64,000 nucleotides of DNA from Nilaparvata lugens (GCF_014356525.2 NC_052516.1:25746070-25810069), one strand, 5' to 3'. Shown: positions 8,426-19,314, counted from the first letter of the stretch. Notes: generated by a model not told the origin, from the letters alone. Numbers and translations are program-made.

Positions 8426-10309
8426 CTATGCCTGATCTATGGGCACATATTTACGCCGTCCATCCGGTAATTGGATTTTTATCCGTGGCTTGCCAGCCCG
8501 TTTGCGCTTGCCAGGTGTCGAGACTCGTTTGCAGAACACTGGATCCCTCCTCCTTGAGGGACCTGGTGTGGGTTCCTGGGACGGTGGGACCACTTCATTG
8601 ATAGTTGCACACTGCGTTGGCTCTCCAACGTCCATAACCATTGAGGGTGGCACGGACTCCTCCACATCCATAGCAGTGGGGGGTGATGTGGTCTCGTTCA
8701 CATCCATGACCGTGGGGGGTGCTGTTGCCTCTGTTACATCCCTCTCAGAGGTCCCACTTGTGTTGGTGGCTGGGGCATGAATAGCAGCGCACCGTTCAGA
8801 GTCAGTCATCTCATTCCTGTGATCCATCACTATGTTGCCCCAGGATGCTTGCCTTGGAACATAGGACATCTCTGCTTTGCTATCAATCAAGGCATTGGGT
8901 TCGACTCTGTTCAAACCATCCTGCTTGAACATCCTTCTGTCTCGATCCTTGTTGTCCTGAGATTCGGATTGTACAGCTGATATTGTTGGGACTGCTGTTG
9001 TCTTAGTCCCCAATAAGAGAGATCGCGACATTATTAGCGGACTTGTAGGATTCAGTTGGGGAGGATCCCACTCTACCTCTCTCGTGAATGTGTGAATATT
9101 CACTCTGTTTTCACACGTAAATTCCATGCCTAATAGCAACTCTTGTCCAAGTCCTTCCATTATAGATGCCACTAGTGGAACTGTGATTTGTCCTATAGTA
9201 ACATTAGTTGTCAGCTTCCCATTTAATGGGGTGGATCGTCCATCAGCTAATATTGCGTGGTGATGAGTTGGTACCTTCCTTATCATCCCTATTTTTTGGA
9301 GAACTTCATAAAGCTCATTACTCATATAATTAGCTTCAGCGCCAGTATCTAGCAATGCCCGACACTTTTTACCACCGATTGTCACGGTAATGAATAGTCT
9401 GTTGTCCCTTGATGACTCTTCAATTACAGGAATTGGAATCCTCTGTGCCGTTTGCATCCCTGCTGTCTTTTTCAGAGTTTTATTCTCCTTTCGCATATCA
9501 CAGACACATTTCAGTGCTCTTTTTCCGCACCTTTTACATGGTGGGATATCGGGATAGTGTGATCTCCAGTGCTCCGGTCTCTTGTATTGCCCACACATGG
9601 GTTCAGACTCACTAAGAGATGGCCTGTTACTAGTAGGAGTTATAACTGTCTCAACCTTGAGCCTTGTAATCTTTTTCGTGTCCTCAATCATGTGAACTCT
9701 CGAATTCTGTCTATTCTGTTTCTCCTCTGCTTTTATTTGTTCATACTCCCTCGCAAATTTTTCCAATTCGTTGATACTATGAACATCTGATTGCCGAATA
9801 TACAATTTGTACCGTGGGAGGAGATTCTTATACAATCTCTGTAATTTATTCTCATCTGTAAAACCTCCTCGACGCCTCATGAGTGTCAGTACATCTTCGA
9901 GAAATTCGTCAAACAATTCACCTTCCCTTTGCTTCCTTGCCTGAATTAGATTCTCAAGGTCCTCCTCATAGGTAAGTGGGTAGTAGCGTGATCTGAAATC
10001 TGTCACAAAATTGTCCCATGATTTCCACTGGTCACGACGATTACGCATCCATAGAGTAGCTTTACCAACCAGTAATTCAGGCAGTGCGACTAGTAGCTGG
10101 TTGCCAGTGAGCCCATAGGCTTGTTGTAGCTCGTCTAGCCTTTCCAAGAAGCTGGGAGCATCTGATTGGCCGTCGAATGACAGTCTCCAGCTTCTTACCT
10201 TGTCACATACCGCCCCTGGGTCCATGAGGGGGTTTGTGTGAATATTGGTTCTAACCTCGGTATGGGTACCTGTCACCAAGTGTTTAGTTTCCCCACTGCT
10301 TCCACTCAT
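8426..10309 (-). CDS. gag: retroelement Gag with aspartic protease
   Basis: An intact 627-aa frame. Residues about 38-175 form an alpha-helical capsid region of the retrotransposon Gag type, with a W-x-S-FDG start and a helix pair around ATLWMRNR. A Cys cluster at 239 and 258-270 (C-x2-C-x6-C-x-C) replaces a regular CCHC knuckle. Residues 302-400 are a retropepsin-like protease with LLDTGA at 319-324 and a second LLLGMEF motif near 391-397. The tail carries repeated PPT-x-MDV units (about 530-575) and ends in a basic segment. Gag would package the RNA and the protease would process it. No polymerase follows. The start shares one base with the stop of the SAP-like ORF (TAATG). Confidence 0.85.
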   Translation of the reverse strand: MSGSSGETKHLVTGTHTEVRTNIHTNPLMDPGAVCDKVRSWRLSFDGQSDAPSFLERLDELQQAYGLTGNQLLVALPELLVGKATLWMRNRRDQWKSWDNFVTDFRSRYYPLTYEEDLENLIQARKQREGELFDEFLEDVLTLMRRRGGFTDENKLQRLYKNLLPRYKLYIRQSDVHSINELEKFAREYEQIKAEEKQNRQNSRVHMIEDTKKITRLKVETVITPTSNRPSLSESEPMCGQYKRPEHWRSHYPDIPPCKRCGKRALKCVCDMRKENKTLKKTAGMQTAQRIPIPVIEESSRDNRLFITVTIGGKKCRALLDTGAEANYMSNELYEVLQKIGMIRKVPTHHHAILADGRSTPLNGKLTTNVTIGQITVPLVASIMEGLGQELLLGMEFTCENRVNIHTFTREVEWDPPQLNPTSPLIMSRSLLLGTKTTAVPTISAVQSESQDNKDRDRRMFKQDGLNRVEPNALIDSKAEMSYVPRQASWGNIVMDHRNEMTDSERCAAIHAPATNTSGTSERDVTEATAPPTVMDVNETTSPPTAMDVEESVPPSMVMDVGEPTQCATINEVVPPSQEPTPGPSRRRDPVFCKRVSTPGKRKRAGKPRIKIQLPDGRRKYVPIDQA

Positions 10310-10566
10310 TATGCGGGTCTTGGGCTGGGATAACGTACTGCCATCTTCTTATGTTGTTCTACTAACAACTTTCTCAACTCAGCAAGTGTTCCAGATGACA
10401 CTATGCCCCAATCTTGTAGAAGATTGAATGCCTCATCCTTTTTCAATCTATAGATCCAGGAAACTCTGGGGTCGGCTATCACCTCAGGGTTTATGTCCTC
10501 GACCGACTGATCCTCTGTCAGCTCCTGGTGTTGAGCATCTGAATCAGACTCTCCCTGTTCACTCAT
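10309..10566 (-). CDS. SAP-like leader ORF of the retroelement
   Basis: The ATG at 10564-10566 is about 24 nt past the primer-binding site and opens 85 codons. The first half is acidic (Glu/Asp/Gln). The second half has a helix-turn-helix-like IYRLKKDEAFNLLQDWGI stretch followed by a second helix, resembling the SAP or SAP-like N-terminal module that precedes Gag in several insect Ty3-type elements. The TAA at 10311-10309 overlaps the Gag ATG by one base. The open frame continues upstream through U5 and the array to 11325, but that part is not credible protein. Confidence 0.65.
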   Translation of the reverse strand: MSEQGESDSDAQHQELTEDQSVEDINPEVIADPRVSWIYRLKKDEAFNLLQDWGIVSSGTLAELRKLLVEQHKKMAVRYPSPRPA

Positions 10567-10589
10567 GATTCTTACTTCGTTGCCTCGTG

Positions 10590-10607
10590 CCCCAAGTGCG
10601 GGCGCCA
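10590..10607 (-). promoter_or_regulatory. tRNA primer-binding site
   Basis: The minus strand reads TGGCGCCCGCACTTGGGG at the end of the U5-like leader. TGGCGCC-type sites are the common tRNA-complementary primer site of arthropod Ty3-type elements. It marks the end of the 5' LTR at about 10608. Confidence 0.65.
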
Positions 10608-10871
10608 ATCTATCACGTACACCCTGAGTAGCTTCAGAGGTGGGTGATTGATACCAAGGTGTTGCTCCTGGATGACTTCGCTCAGTCGTAATGTGGGCGG
10701 GGAAAGGAGGCAAGTCGAAGTTCCTCTTCCTTCTTCTTTGTTCCTCAGCTGGCGTGAACAGCACCTCCTGGTGCTTCTGACGGCGTGAAGGTCGCTCTCT
10801 TCTCTGATGACCACTTTGATGTAATTTTGTATCGGCCTTACGGCCTCGGTTCCGCTCCAGTGGAGTAGGAA
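10608..10871 (-). other. U5-like leader between array and primer-binding site
   Basis: Unique, moderately GC-rich sequence with no counterpart beside array A, so the 3' side of the element lacks it. Confidence 0.45.
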
Positions 10872-13660
10872 AAGGAAGGACAGAAAGGATAGGGACGGCA
10901 GACAACGGTCCGCTGTGCCCTGGGGAGAAGGAAGAATAGGGAAGGCAGACAACAGTCCGCTGTGCCCTGGGGAGAAGGAAGAATAGGGACGGCAGACAAC
11001 GGTCCGCTGTGCCCTGGGGAGAAGGAAGAATAGGGACGGCAGACAACGGTCCGCTGTGCCCTGGGGAGAAGGAAGAATAGGGACGGCAGACAACGGTCTG
11101 CTGTGCCCTGGGGAGAAGGAAGAATAGGGACGGCAGACAACGGTCCGCTGTGCCCCGGGGGAAGGAAGAATAGGGACGGCAGACAACGGTCGCTGTGCCC
11201 TGAGGGGATGGAAAGAATAGGGACGGCAGACAACGGTCCGCTGTGCCCGGGGAGAAGGAAGAATAGGGACGGCAGACAACGGTCCGCTGTGCCTGGGGAA
11301 ATGGGAGGACAGGGACGGCAGACAACGGTCCGCTGTGCCCCAGGGAGATGGGAGGACAGGGACGGCAGACAACGGTCCGCTGTGCCCTAGGGGAATGGGA
11401 GGTCAGGGACGGCAGACAACGGTCCGCTGTGCCTAGGGTGATTGGAGGTCAGGGACGGCAGACAACGGTGCGCTGTGCCCCAGGGAGATGGGAGGACAGG
11501 ACGGCAGACAACGGTCCGCTGTGCCCTGGGGAATGGGAGGTCAGGGACGGCAGACAACGGTCCGCTGTGCCCTAGGGTGATTGGAGGTCAGGGACGGCAG
11601 ACAACGGTCCGCTGTGCCCTGGGGAAATGGGAGGACAGGGACGGCAGACAACGGTCCGCTGTGCCCTAGGGTGATGGGAGGTCAGGGACGGCAGACAACG
11701 GTCCGCTGTGCCCTGGGGAAATGGGAGGACAGGACGGCAGACAACGGTCCGCTGTGCCCTAGGTAGATGGGAGGACAGGGACGGCAGACAACGGTCCGCT
11801 GTGCCCTAGGTAGATGGGAGGACAGGGACGGCAGACAACAGTCCGCTGTGCCCTAGGTAGATGGGAGGACAGGGACGGCAGACAACGGTCCGCTGTGCCC
11901 TAGGGAGATGGAAGGTAAGGGACGGCAGACAACGGTCCGCTGTGCCCTAGGGGAATGGGAGGTCAGGGACGGCAGACAACGGTCCGCTGTGCCCTGGGGA
12001 GAAGGAAGAATAGGGACGGCAGACAACGGTCTGCTGTGCCCTGGGGAATGGGAGGTCAGGGACGGCAGACAACAGTCCGCTGTGCCCTAGGTAGATGGGA
12101 GGACAGGGACGGCAGACAACGTCCGCTGTGCCCTAGGGAGATGGGAGGTCAGGGACGGCAGACAACGTCCGCTGTGCCCTAGGGAGATGGGAGGTCAGGG
12201 ACGGCAGACAACGGTCCGCTGTGCCCTAGGGTGATGGGAGGTCAGGGACGGCAGACAACAGTCCGCTGTGCCCTAGGGTGATTGGAGGTCAGGGACGGCA
12301 GACAACAGTCCGCTGTGCCCTAGGGTGATTGGAGGTCAGGGACGGCAGACAACGGTCCGCTGTGCCCTAGGGTGATTGGAGGTCAGGGACGGCAGACAAC
12401 AGTCCGCTGTGCCCTAGGGTGATTGGAGGTCAGGGACGGCAGACAACAGTCCGCTGTGCCCTGGGGAGAAGGAAGAATAGGGACGGCAGACAACAGTCCG
12501 CTGTGCCCTAGGGTGATGGGAGGTCAGGGACGGCAGACAACGTCCGCTGTGCCCTAGGGTGATTGGAGGTCAGGGACGGCAGACAACAGTCCGCTGTGCC
12601 CTAGGGTGATTGGAGGTCAGGGACGGCAGACAACAGTCCGCTGTGCCCTAGGGTGATTGGAGGTCAGGGACGGCAGACAACGTCCGCTGTGCCCTAGGGT
12701 GATTGGAGGTCAGGGACGGCAGACAACAGTCCGCTGTGCCCTAGGGTGATTGGAGGTCAGGGACGGCAGACAACAGTCCGCTGTGCCCTGGGGAGAAGGA
12801 AGAATAGGGACGGCAGACAACAGTCCGCTGTGCCCTAGGGTGATTGGAGGTCAGGGACGGCAGACACGGTCCGCTGTGCCCTAGGGTGATTGGAGGTCAG
12901 GGACGGCAGACAACGTCCGCTGTGCCCTAGGGTGATGGGAGGTCAGGGACGGCAGACACGGTCCGCTGTGCCCTAGGGTGATTGGAGGTCAGGGACGGCA
13001 GACAACGGTCCGCTGTGCCTGGGGAAATGGGAGGACAGGGACGGCAGACACGGTCCGCTGTGCCCTGGGGAGAAGGAAGAATAGGGACGGCAGACAACGT
13101 CCGCTGTGCCCTAGGGTGATTGGAGGTCAGGGACGGCAGACACGGTCCGCTGTGCCCTGGGGAATGGGAGGTCAGGGACGGCAGACAACGTCCGCTGTGC
13201 CCTAGGGTGATGGGAGGTCAGGGACGGCAGACACGGTCCGCTGTGCCCTGGGGAATGGGAGGTCAGGGACGGCAGACAACGGTCTGCTGTGCCCTGGGGA
13301 GAAGGAAGAATAGGGACGGCAGACAACGGTCTGCTGTGCCCTGGGGAAATGGGAGGACAGGGACGGCAGACAACGTCCGCTGTGCCCTAGGGAGATGGGA
13401 GGTCAGGGACGGCAGACAACGGTCTGCTGTGCCCTGGGGAGAAGGAAGAATAGGGACGGCAGACAACGTCCGCTGTGCCCTAGGTAGATGGGAGGACAGG
13501 GACGGCAGACAACAGTCCGCTGTGCCCTGGGGAAATGGGAGGACAGGGACGGCAGACACGGTCCGCTGTGCCCTAGGGTGATTGGAGGTCAGGGACGGCA
13601 GACAACAGTCCGCTGTGCCCTGGGGAATGGGAGGTCAGGGACGGCAGACAACAGTCCGCT
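10872..13660. repeat. 47-bp minisatellite array B (about 59 units)
   Basis: Same unit and orientation as array A. The first part repeats the order of unit variants seen in array A. The distal part (about 12100-13660) is rich in one-base deletion variants (ACAACGTCC, ACACGGTCC) and in ACAACAGTCC, a mark of recent local amplification. It stops abruptly in mid-unit at the second palindrome. Confidence 0.95.
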
Positions 13661-13866
13661 TCATATAGGTAAAAAATCACCTTACTTTACTTTCGGCGAT
13701 GCAATTTCAGCAACCCCCACTCCACATCCCTCTCACAATTGCACTCACCAATCAAATAACTAACTAACCTTTGATTTGCTGTGTGCACATGTGAGAGGGA
13801 TGTGGAGTGGGGGTTGCTGAAATTGCATCGCCGAAAGTAAAGTAAGGTGATTTTTTACCTATATGA
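13661..13866. mobile_element. 206-bp palindromic foldback element, copy 2
   Basis: Same hairpin family and length as 6434-6639, with small differences near the loop (ACAATTGCACTCACC in the left arm). Its left side abuts the end of the minisatellite and its right side the capsid-like gene. Confidence 0.85.
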
Positions 13867-14601
13867 AGACTTTCAAAGAATAATTTTAAACTTGAAACAA
13901 GAACTTGTATTATTAAGATCACCAACAGATCTCAATTGCATCGAGTCTACAGAAGCAACAAACATTAATGTAAAAAAACAAAGCTTCAATGGAGAATTTC
14001 CTATATTACTTTAGAAGATCATGTGAGGTTGAAATTTTTGAGATTGCTTGATGCTGATACACCGCTGAAGCTGAGCTTTCATCATTGGGAGATTTCGGAA
14101 TTACCAAATTTACAAAATAGCACTGTTCATTCTTGGGCAGTAAAAACTGCATCCCATCTCGACACACCAAAGTATGTTGTTTTAGTGTTTCAGACAGATC
14201 ATAAGAATAAAATTAATAAATCAATCTCGGAATTTGATAGTTGTAATCTTCAGAATGCAAAGGTCTATTTGAACTCTGACTATTTTCCTTATGAAAACCT
14301 CCTTGGTAAACAACAATTGATGTACCATATGTTTTTGGATTTTGAGCCGGCGTACTATAACCATAATATCAATAGTGAGCTTGGAACAGAGATTGATTTT
14401 AACACATTTTGTACTAAAACACCCCTGATTGTAATTGACTGTTCACATCAATCTTCTCATTTGAAATCCTCCACAGATATTAGAATAGATATGGAATTCA
14501 AGGAAGCTGTCCCTCCAAATACTTCCACTTATTGCATTTTAATCAGTGATTGTATCATGGAGTACACTCCTCTTACTTCCATGGTGAAGGAAGTTCAGTA
14601 A
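13867..14601 (+). pseudogene. C-terminal part of a Polinton major-capsid-like gene
   Basis: Two overlapping frames give one protein pattern. The first runs from 13868 to a TAG near 14013; the second is open from 13969 to the TAA at 14599-14601. They meet at an A7 run near 13972-13978, a one-base shift. The second frame has the series I recognise from the C-terminal jelly-roll of a capsid-type protein abundant in arthropod Polintons: a SWAVKT motif, a PKYVVLVFQT strand, a YLNSDYFPY motif, an IVIDCSHQ motif and a final YCILISD strand. The N-terminal half is lost at the palindrome. The capsid role is from family knowledge; the exact family should be checked by profile search. Confidence 0.6.
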
Positions 14602-16734
14602 TTTCTCGATAGAGCACAAACTATATAAGTATTGCATTTTTCAAAAAATAACAGCAAATAGGACTACATGGAGAAAGATGAAATCACAGAAATTGCAATG
14701 AGAACAAATATTACTAAATAATCTTACCTTGAACAATGAGTGCTTTCAAACGTTCAGTCACCGTTTCTAATTTAGGTAATATCAAACTCCAAACTAAACT
14801 ATACTACTCAACAGATTTTTGCACCAAATAATTTGTAGATAATATACTGTAATTGATCAAATTAAATCACTAAATAACAAATAAATTTATCTATTCATCT
14901 GACAACATTCAACAAGTCGACTGGCTGGTGGCTGCAACACAATCACAAACTGGTCAAATACGGTACTCAAATTTGAAGATTAATGAAGACGAACAAAATG
15001 GAAGCAAGAGAGGATTTGGGTTCGAGACTCACCCCTATTTAGGTATTTTCCATAAGTAGGCTAGTAGCCTACATTCAAAAACGCAATGATAGCAATCTCA
15101 AAAACTCGACCTAAAACTATTGCTAAAAAATATATAAATCTATTAAAATAGCTTTCAGAATAGTAAAACTTGTTAAATATCAGCCGAAATATTGAATTCA
15201 ATTGAAAACAACCCAACCTCGCAACCCCCACCACAGCATGTTAATTGGGTCAAGTAAACTCCCAACATGTCCTTATTTTTTATTTCACAATCAACAAAAC
15301 TTTGACGAATTTAGCCAGAAATATCGGTTTCAAAGTCATTGAAATTTATAATTAAGCTCCCAAGCAAATATAAATGATTAATAACCCAAGATTTACAATT
15401 CACAGCACATTAAGTACCTACTTAATGTAGTCATCAATCATCATCACTGTCATTGTCATCAACTGGCTTGAAATAACAAATATGGCTGCCTCCATGGTTT
15501 CATAATAATTACAAATTATTATAATTATGAAAATATAAATCAACTCAATGTATGAGATTCAAACAGAAAGTAACAACGAAATTTGAAGAGAAAATACCTC
15601 CTCCAGCTCCAATTTTACTCAATTCCTAGAACATTAATTTGCAACAAAATATTGTAATTTCTAACAGAAAATTGTTCAAATTAATTCCATGAGTTTGGAT
15701 GCCCATCTGAGCTAAGATACAAGAGTATTGTATCTCATATAACAAGAAAAACAAGTTATCGGATAGCCACGTTTTATCGTCGGTCCCGGCTGAAGTATGA
15801 AAGTTGTAGGGCCCACTGACGGCTTAAATGGTATATTTAGGCATGGTGGAACTTTCGCTGGGGAATCCCCACCAATAAAAACCATACGAATATTATTTTA
15901 AAGTATCTAAATAAACTTCTGTAGCCTATTAAATTTGAATGAAAACAAGAGTACAACGAGTTATGATCAACATGTGAATTGACATCTACATTGAATTAGC
16001 TTCATGGGATAACTTATGAGACAATTCAATTCAATTTTTCTTCTGTCTGTAACCAATGTAGGTATATACCGGATAGAAATTGTCGATTAATAGAAACAAA
16101 CTGTGTCTCTTAAAGACAGACTGTTATCTTTGCAGATAATAGAGATATAACAATAAAATATAAAGACAGTCGTCAATATTCCAGCATACAACTTATAAAC
16201 TGAATTCGTCAACATTATTAAACAGCTACATAGGTATCTAGTCAATTTAATTAGTCTCGGTCTTAGCCCCAAATCAAAATAATGAAAATCAAATTACTTT
16301 GACAAATATAATTTAATCTTTTCAAAGTTATTGTAGGAATAATCTATCAAACAATATAATTTTTAGAAATTGGAAATGGCCAAATATCAAATCTACAACT
16401 TTGATTTAGGTTATATTAAACAAGACTAATTATTACTTACGGTGTTCCTATAATTAGCTGCCAAAATTATAGTATATTTAGCTCCATATTGTGTAGTTAA
16501 ATTTAAAGTTAATTATTAATTTAAATATCACAAAAAAGCACAGAAAATCCACACTCCACTAGCAAAGTCCACAGTTTTCAACTGTGTGTCAACGGAACAA
16601 CGAAGAAATCAAGTTAGTGCTCGTTGAAGATCTAGACAGCAGTGCATGTACTTTCAATGCTGATCGCTTGGCAGCAGCACTAGTCTTCCAAGTGACTGTC
16701 TCTCTCGAGTAAATTAAATCGGATTGAGCATACG
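14602..16734. other. intergenic stretch without a supported gene
   Basis: AT-rich with a few short chance ORFs. A minus-strand stretch at about 14735-14810 is open and ends in a CAAGGTAAGA donor-like site, but no partner exon is visible. A dispersed repeat lies at 15754-15905. Confidence 0.5.
15754..15905 (-). repeat. dispersed repeat family D, copy 1
   Basis: The minus strand matches the plus strand of 23220-23370 and part of 58196-58310: a TTCGTATGGWTTTTATTGGTGGGGA start and later a GGGCC...GTTTAACGTG-like segment. I recognise no coding content; it is probably the end of a LINE or a SINE. Confidence 0.6.
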
Positions 16735-17490
16735 CTATTGCACTCGACAAAGGGGTCGCATGAATTGGGAATATCTGGAACTCAAAATATCTTGCAGCTG
16801 GCCGCAATTGGAAATATATGAAACTCCGAATATCGTGCAGACTGGCGGAACTCAAAATATCTTGTCAGCTGGTGGAATTGGAAGTATGTGGAATTGGAAA
16901 TATATCAAATTCACAATATCGATCGTTATTAGCGAGACTGTGTAGATGTGGGATGAAACAAATTGATCGCAAAACAAATGAAGGGTTCTATAGTTGACCT
17001 AAAATAAATTCATCAACAGTCGTCAGTCTTTTTTGTTGAAACAGGTAACAGAGTTTTGAAAGCTTGCATAATATGTATGAATATAATAAATATAATTGAA
17101 AAAGAAGGATAGACCAGGTCCAAAAGTATTCTATTCCCAAATTTTGATAATGAAAAACAAAAAGATCAGCCAAGTTGTTTCTACTGTTTGAAGTTTAAGT
17201 CCAATATTTCCATTCAAAATCAATATATAATGAGCTATGAATTACCCTAAGTGGGCTAATTAGTCCATATCATTCCAGAAAATGAGTCAGACTTGAACCA
17301 TTTCTCAATAACAAACACATTACCAGTACTCCCACTTTGGCACTGATATTCTGAGTTCCAGATATTTCCAATTCCGCCATCTGACAAACAAATAATTTGA
17401 GGTCCAGATACTCCCAATTCCGCCTAGCAACATATTTCGAGTTCCGGATATTTCCAATTCCGCGGCCCCCGACAAAGTGGGGAAATCATT
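16735..17490. mobile_element. foldback element with tandem-repeat arms
   Basis: The left arm (about 16740-16925) holds at least four units of GGAATTGGAAATATCTGGAA type. The right arm (about 17340-17485) holds at least three of the same units in inverse orientation. The outer ends also pair (GACAAAGGGG on the left, complement of CCGACAAAGTGGGG on the right). Long inverted arms built of short direct repeats are the hallmark of FB-type elements. The centre contains a fragment of another repeat (about 17080-17260, related to 37321-37530). Confidence 0.6.
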
Positions 17491-17589
17491 CACAAGTGCG
17501 GTATCTCAGATGTGCGAGTATTTGTACTATTTTGTTATCCGAAATTGTTAGTTAATTATAAATAATTGATAATCTTACCGAATAATCAA

Positions 17590-18999
17590 TTATTAAAATG
17601 CAGCCATAACTGCATTTGCCGATGATACCGCGCTGAGCTACTGTGCTGATAGAAAATACCAATTAGTTCAAATGCTCACGAAAGATCTACAATCTTTAAG
17701 CTCATAGTTTCAATTAAATTCCTTAGAACTAAATGCAGAAAAGTCCAACATAATAGTTTATGAGCTGCGATCTAATGTTAAATACACTGCTAGACCTAAT
17801 TTGTATATTCCATTGCATACTGCTTCTTGCAAATATCTCCCTACATAAATTGTAAATGCAATTCCATAACTGAAGTAAAACAAACCAAATACCTTGGAAT
17901 AATTATGGACTCAAGTCTCACTTGGTGTCAGCATATTAATAAATTGAAAAATCACCTCAATTCAATATGTCGGAAGTTATATCACATCCGCTATCTCTTT
18001 CCTGAATATATTCTGCGCTCTCTATATTACGCGCTGATAGAAAGCAAATTACAATATGGAATCGCAGTATGGAGTGGTGCATACTATTCCACTATCAAAC
18101 CACTTATTGTAGGACATAAATATGTCATGAGGACCTTAGCTAAGAAGCACCGTATGACAAGTTCATATACCTTATTCAAAGAATGGGGGTTTCTCCCACT
18201 AAGATATCTATATTTCTATAAAGTGTTGATGATCTTTTTCATTAGAAGTGGTAAACTTTATCCAGCTAGTAGCACTTATAGCTTGAGATCGACAGGGAAC
18301 TGGATTCCAACCAGACCCTACAAAGAAATCTATCGAAGAAACTACCTATATAATTATCTCACCTAGAGTGTATAACAGGTTACCCTTAGAATTGAAACAG
18401 CTGAATAATATGGTAAGCTTCAAGGTTAAATTGAAAGTCTGGTTATTAGAAACGAATGATGTTGAAGTCTTCTTCAAAAAATTAACTTGAATCCTGATAG
18501 AAATAATTTTGTTAAAATATTTTTTTTAGACTCCGAAATCTACAGTTGATTCCAATGATGTATAATTTGAGTAAAGTACTGATTATGAATAATATTGACA
18601 ACACAAAATAATTAGTAAGTTGTAGCCCGACCAAACACAGTTACCACAAAATAACAAATTAAATCAAACATTTAACAACATTTTGATGTAAATAATACAT
18701 AAGTTTACCTCAGTTTATTATTATCTTTTTGTTCATATACAAATTATAAGTGTGTTTCTGGTTTATTTCTTTATGCTGGGACTCCCATATAGGCCTTTGC
18801 CTCGGGAATACCTAATTATTTCCTTTCAGATGTTTGTGTGTGTAGAAGTGATATTTTGTTTTTTTTCACAACATTAGCTATATACAGACTTTTGTATCAC
18901 TTGACTATTCATACAGTGTAATTAATATTAGTTTATATAATATTGTTTTTTGTTCTTTTGTACACATCTTAATGGAAATAAATATTATTATTATTATTG
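17590..18999 (+). mobile_element. 5'-truncated non-LTR retrotransposon (LINE)
   Basis: Reverse transcriptase remnants are followed by about 490 bp of 3' untranslated sequence and a (ATT)n tail at about 18980-18999 after GGAAATAA. The 5' end stops at about 17590 within the RT domain, typical of incomplete reverse transcription. Confidence 0.75.
17603..18490 (+). pseudogene. LINE reverse transcriptase, C-terminal remnant
   Basis: The first frame contains AFADDTALSY with the RT catalytic FADD box at about 17612-17632, is broken by TAG at 17705-17707 and shifts near 17840. The second frame (17827-18366) shows KYLGIIMD, a thumb region and an LQYGIAVWSG motif typical of CR1/Jockey-type LINEs. After a further shift at about 18360 the familiar ending VYNRLPLELKQL is readable to 18490. 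At least one nonsense codon and two frameshifts make it inactive. Confidence 0.8.
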
Positions 19000-19314
19000 T
19001 GATATCCCTACAGATGTGGCCTTGGCAACATAATATTGATGTTGATTCATTATACAAATTGAGTTATTCTTATCTGCCATTCACAGTGTAAACATTAAGA
19101 AGTATTTTCTATTCAATTTTCATGTATGTTCAATTACAATAGTTGGCGAAGATGGTAAAAGTTAAGAAAATGTGATATTTTATATGTTTAAAACGTTTTT
19201 ATATGTTTTCACACGACATGCAGTCAAATATTCAAGTAAATAATCAAAAACTTTCACTTACTGACTGTATTACTTTCGACCGTTTCGCGATCATTTTCAA
19301 CAGATGCCTGACTG

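Larger units (their letters stand above)
7011..13660 (-). mobile_element. LTR-type Gag/protease retroelement bounded by minisatellite arrays
   Basis: On the minus strand the order is: array (13660-10872), U5-like leader (about 10871-10608), primer-binding site (10607-10590), SAP-like ORF (10566-10309), Gag-aspartic protease ORF (10309-8426), polypurine tract (8296-8283), U3-like region starting TGTCAC (8282 downward) with a TATA-like box (8097-8090), then a second array (8045-7011). No reverse transcriptase, RNase H or integrase is present, so it would need enzymes in trans. Neither end carries a complete LTR: the left end stops inside the array at 7011 and the right end at 13660. Confidence 0.7.

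Noticed and set aside
7011..13660. CRISPR-like array
   Set aside because: Units are contiguous with no unique spacers, and the context is a eukaryotic retroelement.
14730..14812. Host exon on the minus strand ending in CAAGGTAAGA
   Set aside because: Open and with a fair donor, but no acceptor, no partner exon and no recognisable protein.
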